A stretch of 22,390 nucleotides of DNA from positions 1-22,390 of IMG/VR virus record IMGVR_UViG_3300020160_000476. One strand, given 5' to 3'. Below are positions 17,901 through 22,390 of this stretch, one piece after another; within the stretch, counting starts at the first letter, position 1; each line of letters opens with the position of its first letter. The notes under the pieces were generated by a model. It saw only the letters and a program-made list of their open reading frames with translations. It searched no databases and was not told the origin of the DNA. The position numbers and the translations under genes were made by a program. Origin of the DNA: a virus.

Positions 17901-17973
17901 AAAACTAGTACCACTATTGATTGAAGCTATCAAAGAACTAACCGATAAAGTAAACAAACTAGAGAACAAGTAA
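14902..17973 (+). CDS. Tail fibre with C-terminal S74 (intramolecular chaperone) domain, 1023 aa
   Basis: The N-terminal part (about residues 46-95) has N-V-F-A-I-D-G-G-S-G-R-L-F-S-V-D-D and L-F-S-V-N-T-I-A-G-L-P-V-I-E-A-F, a module often seen at the start of S74-type phage adhesins. Ten G-x-V-G-I-G-T repeats fill residues 119-892. The C-terminal domain starts at SDIRFKENI: Ser927 and Lys932 match the S-D-x-R-x-K catalytic pair of the S74/endosialidase intramolecular chaperone family, which folds the trimer and then cuts itself off. D-V-G-I-I-A-Q-E-I-E and Y-E-K-L-V-P-L-L-I-E-A-I-K-E-L follow, ending in a coiled coil. Cleavage would release about 97 residues. Its stop overlaps the next ATG (TAATG). 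Confidence 0.92.
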   Translation: MADIRITPASSIMAFTSSLSFKETLTQDASGSIVLYGSGSTGRTNVFAIDGGSGRLFSVDDSLSDSLFSVNTIAGLPVIEAFADNTVNIGKYGAYSFVATGSGDARIGSGSVMFVSASGNVGIGTTSPGYKLDVVGDIRLQGNNQVYFDTTSDSASNYIGITNDYWLTLYCGRGNNSRIDLTNGTGILFSESGTERMRVNAGGNVGIGTTSPDSKLHVSTTASNPFRMVRTGGTATNFGFEFGGGDIGLYNYSTSAYGWFLTAAGLVGIGTTSLTYKFEVHNNATANAALLYSSTSATTVAIGSTSNTNNANVIWYTDSGTGQIFRGGTGFSAWAGALSLNIYNSNGPIGFHPGATANALYLTTGGLVGIGTNSPLNLLHVSQASANTIFRLGNNASYDQFIYFNGGNDWSLGMDYSNSNAFVLSNASSIGTNDRLVVTTGGNVGIGTTNPSEKLAVAGAITSTSIIYTSAGSLLARASGTEGAQYQLNGITVGYSATGTYGWLTAGGAAARTSLALNAGGGNVGIGTTNPSFNLDIAGSARAFVGAGTTNYNYFQVAEIGANLYGRFHYIPSGFSTAGLTLANSVLINAADGATAGLVIRTDANAPIIFGTNQTSEKMRITGPGAVGIGTTNPGTNLEVYSSNAIVRITNTNANSYSELHFNEGGTVKAELFVVGSTQTTYGGSNSLNIYQASNAPIAFFTNGGNERMRITGAGNVGIGTTSPQALLDVNGGDGTPAGTQFTAVIKGTSSRTLYFDGGGSGASVWWGDGNSPQFAIDSISGGGAAFWTNDGSWSERMRITSAGNVGIGTTNPSTKLDVVGANIRTDKAFMSQGSNATWSGAACFMDYIPASSYGRIGVYDYGEPTWQNLYVGGGGKVGIGTTTFTYKLNLLGDLYITGGSIGVGVAPNATDGRIDASNDIVAYSTSDIRFKENIQRIPNALEKVNTLSGNTFTWKPDPELTKLHGFEGNDVGIIAQEIEAILPDIVTTRDSGYKAVKYEKLVPLLIEAIKELTDKVNKLENK
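15256..17577 (+). repeat. G-x-V-G-I-G-T-T repeat region (10 units)
   Basis: Ten units were counted by eye, often preceded by E-R-M-R-I-T or M-R-V-N-A-G-G. An eleventh, G-V-G-V-A-P-N, is a degenerate match just before the S74 domain. They form the shaft of the 1023-residue fibre. Confidence 0.85.
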
Positions 17974-18533
17974 TGGCAATTCCTCTTACAGGTCCTATAT
18001 CATCTAGTATGGTTAATGTTGAATTTGCTAGATCAGCTACTGCAACATTTTCTATAAAAACAGCGTTTGAGAATGGTTATGGAGTTATTAATCGAAACTC
18101 AGCAGCTGGAGCTAACATATACTCTCAAGTAGTAAACTACGGTGATGATTATAATTTAGGGATGTTTCGTGGATATAATAATTCATCACCTATGTTGTTT
18201 GATTATAACTTCAATAATAATTCGGATTTTGGTATCCTAATAGCATGTAGTATCCACTCAGGTAATGTTGTAGCTAACCCATATATAGATGCCTTTAGCT
18301 CAGCCGGTCAAAATAATATTAATACAACAAGATCAACCAATAGTATCTTTTACTTGCAAACAGTACCTGATAGTTCTCAATATATGGATGTATCTTTATT
18401 TGATTCTAATACTTATGCATCTATTTACTATAATGCTGGAGTTTTATCAACAGACTTTGAACCAGCAGCAGTAGCTTTAGGCACTATCTATTCCTATCAA
18501 CATGTAATCTTACTTATAGATCTTTATAATTAA
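17973..18533 (+). CDS. Putative phage tail/virion protein with I-P-L-T-G-P-I-S N-terminus (186 aa)
   Basis: A 186-residue protein beginning MAIPLTGPISSSMVNVEFAR. The 'P-L-T-G-x-I-S-x-S-M-x-N-V-E' motif recurs, from memory, at the start of small structural proteins in many tailed phages. The rest is Asn/Tyr/Ser-rich and beta-predicted, with no catalytic motif. Its ATG overlaps the stop of the S74 fibre gene, so it is translationally coupled and may be a tip or cap for that fibre (inference). A tail, baseplate or fibre-tip position fits the context; the exact role is unknown. Confidence 0.7.
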   Translation: MAIPLTGPISSSMVNVEFARSATATFSIKTAFENGYGVINRNSAAGANIYSQVVNYGDDYNLGMFRGYNNSSPMLFDYNFNNNSDFGILIACSIHSGNVVANPYIDAFSSAGQNNINTTRSTNSIFYLQTVPDSSQYMDVSLFDSNTYASIYYNAGVLSTDFEPAAVALGTIYSYQHVILLIDLYN

Positions 18534-18556
18534 TAATTAATTTACTATTTTTTTAT

Positions 18557-18564
18557 ATATTTAT
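18557..18564 (+). promoter_or_regulatory. ATATTTAT motif, candidate late promoter element
   Basis: The motif lies 15 bases before the ATG at 18580, within TTTTTTTATATATTTATATT. It would drive the 120-residue gene on its own. Confidence 0.5.
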
Positions 18565-18579
18565 ATTAAAATAACAATT

Positions 18580-18942
18580 ATGGCAATCGAAATCAAAAAC
18601 TTCAGCCCAGTATGGGAATTTGTTCAACCAAACTTTGGTCCAATGATGGGAAATCCAATCCCACAATATTATAATGGAGCTTATATGTTCCTACAATGTT
18701 CAATTAACAATGGTACATCTATCAGTGTAAGTGCAAACTTATGGGATAAGAAACCAGAGTGGACTCCAGGTGAATCAGGTTCAACCGATTACAATGGTGC
18801 TAGAACAATCACTAACTTAAACTTCGGTACTGTAAACACAGATGTTGAAGGTAATGTATTATTAGCTGCACACAACTATGTAGTATCATCATCATTACCT
18901 AATAACCCAGGTGTTGAGTTTAATATTATTGATCTTTCATAG
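18580..18942 (+). CDS. Hypothetical virion protein (120 aa), likely single-gene unit
   Basis: A 120-residue soluble protein: MAIEIKNFSPVWEFVQPNFG at the start, then Y-Y-N-G-A-Y-M-F-L-Q-C-S, S-I-S-V-S-A-N-L-W-D-K-K-P-E-W-T-P and D-Y-N-G-A-R-T. The alternating hydrophobic pattern suggests a small beta sandwich. ATATTTAT motifs both before and after the gene suggest that it is transcribed separately, as expected for an abundant structural or decoration protein. It is the only gene here ending in TAG. No family is recognised. Confidence 0.65.
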   Translation: MAIEIKNFSPVWEFVQPNFGPMMGNPIPQYYNGAYMFLQCSINNGTSISVSANLWDKKPEWTPGESGSTDYNGARTITNLNFGTVNTDVEGNVLLAAHNYVVSSSLPNNPGVEFNIIDLS

Positions 18943-18979
18943 TTTGTAATCTGATTTGGCGTTTTAGGAAAGTTTTTAT

Positions 18980-18987
18980 ATATTTAT
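18980..18987 (+). promoter_or_regulatory. ATATTTAT motif, candidate late promoter element
   Basis: The motif lies 31 bases before the ATG at 19019. AAGTTT (18970-18975) and AAACTT (18995-19000) flank it as a weak inverted repeat. It would serve the four-gene cluster 19019-20239. Confidence 0.5.
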
Positions 18988-19018
18988 ATACAAGAAACTT
19001 AAAACCCATTAAAACATT

Positions 19019-19264
19019 ATGTCAACATTTTTAATCTTTGTAGTAATTACACTATTAGTAGCTATCGGTATCGGATTCGTTATCGTAGGTAAAGAAAACA
19101 CACCAGAAGGTGAAGCTAAAAAACCAAACTCATTGTTCCCAATTGAAGACCACCCAGCGTTTGAAGATGTTCCAGTAGCAGTAGAAAAACCAGTGGTAGT
19201 AGTACCTAAGCCTAAGAAAAAATACTACAATAACAACAACAACAAAAAAACAATTAAAAAATAA
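19019..19264 (+). CDS. Small membrane-anchored protein with Pro/Lys and Asn-rich tail (81 aa)
   Basis: Residues 4-24 (FLIFVVITLLVAIGIGFVIV) form one clear membrane segment, followed by an acidic linker (H-P-A-F-E-D-V), a V-V-V-V-P-K-P-K-K-K stretch, a run of Asn (N-N-N-N-N-K-K) and a basic end. The N-terminal anchor with an extended basic tail predicts a single-pass inner-membrane protein. It could be a lysis-related or assembly-site protein, but it has no holin or spanin signature, so the function is unknown. It heads a four-gene cluster placed just before the sheath gene, with a two-base gap to the next gene. Confidence 0.65.
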   Translation: MSTFLIFVVITLLVAIGIGFVIVGKENTPEGEAKKPNSLFPIEDHPAFEDVPVAVEKPVVVVPKPKKKYYNNNNNKKTIKK

Positions 19265-19266
19265 TT

Positions 19267-19725
19267 ATGTCTAGCATTAAATTAAAGTTACACGAATACT
19301 ATTCATTGGATAGTGAAATCAATGGATTAAAAAATCCACAAACTGGTGAAGTATTATCTGAAGGCTTATTAGCTGAGAAATTAGGTTTAGTTACTAAATA
19401 TTGGTTAACTGATCTATCTAAGAAAGTAGCAGACGAAAAAACAGCAATCGAAACCATGAAGACTGATTTAATCAAGAAACATGGCACTGAGGATGAAGAT
19501 AAAAATATCTCAATTCCAATGTGGATCGATGAAGAAAAAGATGAAGATGGAAACATTATCTCAGCTAAACCAAATCCAACATTCATTAAATTCCAAGAAG
19601 AATTCAATGCATTGTTGCAAGAGGAAAAAGAATTAGAATACCACGAATTTAAATTAGATGATTTTAAATCAGTAGAAACATCTGAAAACTACACTGTATT
19701 CTATAAATTAGTTCAAGTTGACTAA
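19267..19725 (+). CDS. Hypothetical acidic helical phage protein (152 aa)
   Basis: A 152-residue, charge-rich protein beginning MSSIKLKLHEYYSLDSEING, with Leu/Glu/Lys helices at about 30-75 and 105-130 around an acidic turn (D-E-E-K-D-E-D-G-N). The start 'K-L-x-x-Y-Y-x-L-x-x-E-I-N-G-L' resembles small helical proteins near tail genes in other phages (loosely like DUF1617 proteins), but this is weak. Its stop overlaps the next ATG (TAATG). A tail-assembly chaperone or scaffold role would fit its place between fibre and sheath genes; this is inference. Confidence 0.65.
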   Translation: MSSIKLKLHEYYSLDSEINGLKNPQTGEVLSEGLLAEKLGLVTKYWLTDLSKKVADEKTAIETMKTDLIKKHGTEDEDKNISIPMWIDEEKDEDGNIISAKPNPTFIKFQEEFNALLQEEKELEYHEFKLDDFKSVETSENYTVFYKLVQVD

Positions 19726-19955
19726 TGAAACTGTTAGAAATAGCAGAAGCATGGATAATCGCTGAAAACCCAAACCCTACTCAAAAGGCAATAGCCGAAT
19801 ATAGGGTTTCGGTTTGCGACCAATGTCCACATAAAACATTCAATAAAGTATTTGATTCGTTCCTATGTGGTATATGCCATTGCCCATTAAGTAAAAAAGT
19901 ATTTAGCTCGTTAGAAGGACCTAAAGCATGTCCTGAAGCGCGCTGGGAAAAATAA
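19725..19955 (+). CDS. Small zinc-ribbon protein (76 aa)
   Basis: A 76-residue protein with a Cys pattern typical of a zinc-binding fold: C31-D-Q-C34-P-H, C48-G-I-C51-H-C53-P-L and C69-P near the end. The 'C-x-x-C-P-H-K ... C-G-x-C-x-C-P-L ... K-x-C-P' layout is a recurrent small phage protein family that I recognise from memory but cannot name with a function. Residues 1-27 are an amphipathic helix. It is translationally coupled to the preceding gene (TAATG). It could bind nucleic acid or act as an assembly factor; no evidence decides. Confidence 0.72.
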   Translation: MKLLEIAEAWIIAENPNPTQKAIAEYRVSVCDQCPHKTFNKVFDSFLCGICHCPLSKKVFSSLEGPKACPEARWEK

Positions 19956-19966
19956 AAATAAAGATT

Positions 19967-20239
19967 ATGTCAGAAGTACAAACATTAACCACAGAAGAAT
20001 TAGATTCTATCAAAAACCTACAGAAAAAATATAATACAGTTATATTTGAATTAGGTAGTATTGAAGCGCAATTAACAGCTATCCACAAACAAACGCAAGA
20101 ATTAGAGGCGGAAAAGAAAAACGTTATCGTTGATCTAGAGAAGATAGGTGAAACTGAAAAAGAAGTAATTGATGCGCTTCAAGTTAAATATGGTGCAGGG
20201 AATATAAATATCGAAACGGGCGAGATTACCTCATTCTAA
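19967..20239 (+). CDS. Coiled-coil hypothetical protein (90 aa)
   Basis: Residues 8-70 form one long Leu/Ile/Glu/Lys helix with coiled-coil character (L-T-T-E-E-L-D-S-I-K-N-L-Q-K-K-Y through L-E-K-I-G-E-T-E-K-E-V), followed by Y-G-A-G-N-I-N-I-E-T-G-E-I-T, a tail end also seen in small coiled-coil proteins of other phages. It has no membrane segment. It is the last gene of the small cluster, with an A/T-rich 11-base leader lacking a Shine-Dalgarno sequence. A structural or chaperone role is likely but unproven. Confidence 0.68.
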   Translation: MSEVQTLTTEELDSIKNLQKKYNTVIFELGSIEAQLTAIHKQTQELEAEKKNVIVDLEKIGETEKEVIDALQVKYGAGNINIETGEITSF

Positions 20240-20270
20240 TACTGTTTCTGCGTTTTATATAATTCTGTGA

Positions 20271-20278
20271 ATATTTAT
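20271..20278 (+). promoter_or_regulatory. ATATTTAT motif, candidate late promoter for the sheath gene
   Basis: AATATTTATTAC begins 45 bases before the sheath ATG (counted from the motif end). TTACTA (20278-20283) and TAGTAA (20296-20301) just after it can form a six-base-pair hairpin. Confidence 0.5.
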
Positions 20279-20323
20279 TACTAGATTAATCCTATTAGTA
20301 AAATCATAAAATAACTACATAAA

Positions 20324-22075
20324 ATGGCAGAACAAATCATCTCTCCTGGAGTATTCCAGATAGAAACAGACCAAAGTATCTACACGCAACAGCCTCAAGA
20401 AATAGGCGCTGCTATCGTAGGTCCTACAGTATCAGGTCGTCCTTTAGTTCCAACGTATGTTACTACTTATTCGCAATTCCAATCACTTTTCGGTGAGCAA
20501 TTCAAAAGTGGTAGCTATTATTACGAATATTTCACATCACAAGCTGCTAAAGAATACTTTAGCAATGGTGGAAAAACATTATTAGTAACTAGAATCATTA
20601 GTGGTTCATCAGGTATTAGTACGTATGCGACTTCAACTATTCCTGCCCTTGTAGGTACAGGATCATCATTCCAATTAGAAACATTATCTTGGGGTGCACA
20701 AATGAACAACACATCTAGTATGTCAAGTGGTTCATTAGACAGTGGCTCTATGTTTAACGTTCGTTGGGAAGTAACAGCAGTAAATTCAGGAAGTGGTACA
20801 TTCACATTGACAGTTCGTCGTGGTGATGATAACAACAACACTAAAAATATTTTAGAAACATGGGCTAACATGAGTTTAGATCCATAACAATCTAACTATA
20901 TTGCTCGTGTTATTGGTGATTTAAAACCAGTATACGTTGCAGCAACAGGTGGAAGTTCAGCTTATGTTAATTTCTCTGGATCATATTCAAATAAATCACA
21001 ATACGTTCGTGTATCAGCAGTAACAGTTCCTCAAGTAGATTCAATCGACAATAATGGAGCATATAAAGCAACCCAATACAGTGGTAGTTTACCATTAGTA
21101 GGAAGTGGTTCATATGGTGGTTCATTTAGTGGTGGTGTAGTAGATACAACAGCTATTAAACAAATGAATGAAAATATCGGTACAGGTGCTGGTTACATAA
21201 CTGGTTCTACAGGTAACATTCAGGGATTTGGAACAGCAGATTACGCATTAGCATTTAATTTATTAACAAATAAAGACGAATACCAATTCAACGTATTATT
21301 AGCTCCAGGTGCTGGTTTAGATAGTGCTGCAGCAGCTACAATGATTTCTACAGCAGAAGGTAGAGGCGATGCAATCGCAATTACAGATGCAGGTGTATAT
21401 GGTACAGCAATTGCAACAGCAGCTCAAAACGCAGCTGGACAATCAAGTAACTACGCTGCTACTTATTATCCTTGGGTTCAATTATACTCAACTACATTAG
21501 GTAAAGTATTATGGTGCCCACCATCAACAGTAATCGGTGGTGTATTAGCATTTAATGATAATGCTGGTGCTGAATGGTTTGCTCCTGCTGGATTAAACAG
21601 AGGTGGTATTCCAAACGTACTATTAGCAGAACGTAAATTACAACAAACAGATCGCGATACATTATATAGTGCAAATGTTAACCCATTAGCAACATTCCCA
21701 GGAACTGGAGTATGTGTTTGGGGTCAGAAAACATTACAACGTAAACCAACATCTTTAGACAGAATCAACGTTCGTCGTTTATTAATTGCTTTAAAAGATT
21801 TCGTTGGAAGTGTATCTCGTACATTAGTATTCGAACAAAACACAACAGTAACAAGAAATAGATTCTTATCTCAAGTTAATCCATACTTAGAATCAGTAGT
21901 ACAACGTCAAGGTTTATACGCTTACAAAGTAGTAATGGATGATTCAAATAACACACCAGATGTTATTGATAGAAACCAATTAGTAGGTCAAATTTATATC
22001 CAACCTACAAAAACGGCTGAATTTATTATATTAAACTTTAACTTACAACCAACTGGAGCAACGTTTCCAGGATAA
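20324..22075 (+). CDS. Tail sheath protein (T4 gp18 family), interrupted by in-frame TAA
   Basis: The frame encodes 583 sense-length codons of a contractile tail sheath. The N-terminus MAEQIISPGVFQIETDQS, I-G-A-A-I-V-G-P-T and A-A-K-E-Y-F-S-N-G-G-K are typical of gp18 homologues. The C-terminus has T-S-L-D-R-I-N-V-R-R-L-L-I-A-L-K, F-E-Q-N-T-T-V-T-R-N-R-F and G-Q-I-Y-I-Q-P-T-K-T-A-E-F-I. Codon 188 (20885-20887) is TAA between S-L-D-P and Q-S-N-Y-I-A-R-V-I-G-D, while the same frame stays open and family-like on both sides. The next ATG is at 21164 (codon 281), too far in to restore the lost domain, and no GTG or TTG codon lies between. Explanations are a base error, a real nonsense mutation, or readthrough/suppression. 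It ends in tandem TAA TAA. Confidence 0.9.
20885..20887 (+). other. In-frame TAA inside the sheath gene
   Basis: TAA replaces a sense codon between CCA (Pro187) and CAA (Gln). One-base changes from TAT/TAC (Tyr), CAA (Gln), AAA (Lys), GAA (Glu), TCA (Ser) or TTA (Leu) could produce it. TAA is the normal terminator of nearly every other gene here, so a general reassignment of TAA is excluded. Confidence 0.9.
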
Positions 22076-22086
22076 TAAATAGAATC

Positions 22087-22121
22087 ATGTAGGGAAGCGC
22101 AAAGCTTCTCTACATATTTTT
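22087..22121 (+). terminator. Rho-independent terminator after the sheath gene
   Basis: ATGTAGGGAAGC pairs with GCTTCTCTACAT (12 bp, one G-T wobble) around loop GCAAA, followed by A and a run of five T. It separates sheath from tube transcription. Confidence 0.85.
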
Positions 22122-22131
22122 AAAATAATTA

Positions 22132-22139
22132 ATATTTAT
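22132..22139 (+). promoter_or_regulatory. ATATTTAT motif, candidate late promoter for the tube gene
   Basis: AATATTTATTACTA lies between the sheath terminator and the tube gene, 25 bases before the ATG at 22165. The same 13-base string (ATATTTATTACTA) precedes the sheath gene. Confidence 0.5.
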
Positions 22140-22164
22140 TACTAAATATAATAATAACACTAAC

Positions 22165-22390
22165 ATGCCAGTATTAAACCCTAACGAAATAATGTTCACG
22201 AGTTTTGAACCACAAGTTCAGAATCGTTTTTTAATGTATATAGATGGTATCCCTGCATATTTAATTAAGAAAGCTAGTGCTCCTTCATTAGATGCTGGTG
22301 AAATCATATTAGATCACATCAATGTTTACCGTAAAATTAAAGGTAAAGTAAGATGGGGTGATATGACATTAGAATTATATAATCCAATTA
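22165..22390 (+). CDS. Tail tube protein (T4 gp19-like), 3' end outside the window
   Basis: An ATG at 22165 opens a frame with no stop up to the window edge, giving 75 complete codons. It starts MPVLNPNEIMFTSFEPQVQN, then R-F-L-M-Y-I-D-G-I-P-A-Y-L-I-K, A-P-S-L-D-A-G-E-I-I-L-D-H-I-N-V-Y-R-K-I-K-G-K and W-G-D-M-T-L-E-L-Y-N-P. The N-R-F-x-M-x-I-x-G-I-P, K-x-K-G-K and W-x-x-M-T-L phrases are the hallmark of gp19-type tail tube proteins, which form the inner tube inside the sheath. Position directly after the sheath, as in T4 (genes 18 and 19), supports the call. Its own promoter motif and the preceding terminator suggest separate expression, as expected for a protein needed in many copies. Confidence 0.88.
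   Translation, partial: MPVLNPNEIMFTSFEPQVQNRFLMYIDGIPAYLIKKASAPSLDAGEIILDHINVYRKIKGKVRWGDMTLELYNPI

Noticed and set aside
4820-18474. Additional + strand frames inside large genes (4820-5023, 11417-11608, 13551-13763, 15521-15709, 18289-18474)
   Set aside because: They overlap clear genes in another frame, and their composition is that of a shifted reading of the same repeats or AT-rich codons.
115-20871. Minus-strand open frames, for example at 1164-1478, 3909-4169, 9042-9302 and 20521-20871
   Set aside because: All lie opposite recognised + strand genes; they are side effects of low-complexity coding repeats and have no family-like content.
20885-20887. Reassignment of TAA to an amino acid across the phage
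   Set aside because: Nearly every other gene ends at TAA exactly where the next gene starts, so TAA works as a stop here.
21164-22075. A separate 303-residue gene starting at 21164
   Set aside because: The same frame is open and sheath-like from 20888, and this ATG lies deep inside the sheath domain with no leader or promoter motif of its own.

Overview
The window looks like part of the structural (late) region of a tailed phage with a contractile tail (myovirus morphology). All credible genes lie on the + strand and are packed tightly. The right end carries a T4 gp18-like tail sheath gene followed by the start of a gp19-like tail tube gene. Most of the rest encodes very large, repeat-built tail-fibre or adhesin proteins. 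The DNA is AT-rich. Of 18 visible stop codons 17 are TAA, one is TAG and none is TGA. Most starts have no Shine-Dalgarno sequence and follow A/T-rich leaders, often as TAATATG. That start style is typical of phages of Bacteroidota, so a Bacteroidota host is my inference; nothing in the window proves it. No tRNA, integrase, CRISPR array or host gene was seen.

Layout. 1-430: the end of one short structural gene and an 84-residue protein. 457-11013: three fibre-like proteins of 644, 1209 and 1558 residues, with a 62-residue gene between the last two. These proteins are made of Ala-Ser-Tyr-Ala nonapeptide repeats, G-N-V-G-I-G-T-T repeats and longer cassettes shared between genes. The 1558-residue protein ends in an F-V-I-D-H-P...L-E-G-P-E domain known from other phage fibres. 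11017-14548: three lectin/LamG-like proteins, two of them tandem paralogues; a 99-base gap after the first holds a folded RNA-like element and a strong terminator. 14562-17973: a 112-residue protein and a 1023-residue fibre ending in an S74-type self-cleaving chaperone domain with its Ser and Lys intact. 17973-18942: two small putative virion proteins. 19019-20239: a four-gene cluster (membrane-anchored, acidic/helical, zinc-ribbon and coiled-coil proteins). 20324-22390: sheath, terminator and partial tube gene.

How the genes may work together. Sheath and tube form the contractile tail. The large proteins probably form fibres or a baseplate-associated adhesin array, with the LamG-like proteins as possible glycan-binding tips and the S74 domain driving trimer assembly. 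The small genes between them may be assembly chaperones or minor virion parts.

Two features stand out. First, the sheath gene is broken by an in-frame TAA at codon 188, although the protein continues convincingly in the same frame to 22075. Second, an ATATTTAT(A/T) motif precedes eight genes or gene clusters and looks like a phage-specific late promoter; read on the other strand, five of these copies match the T4 late promoter TATAAATA exactly.
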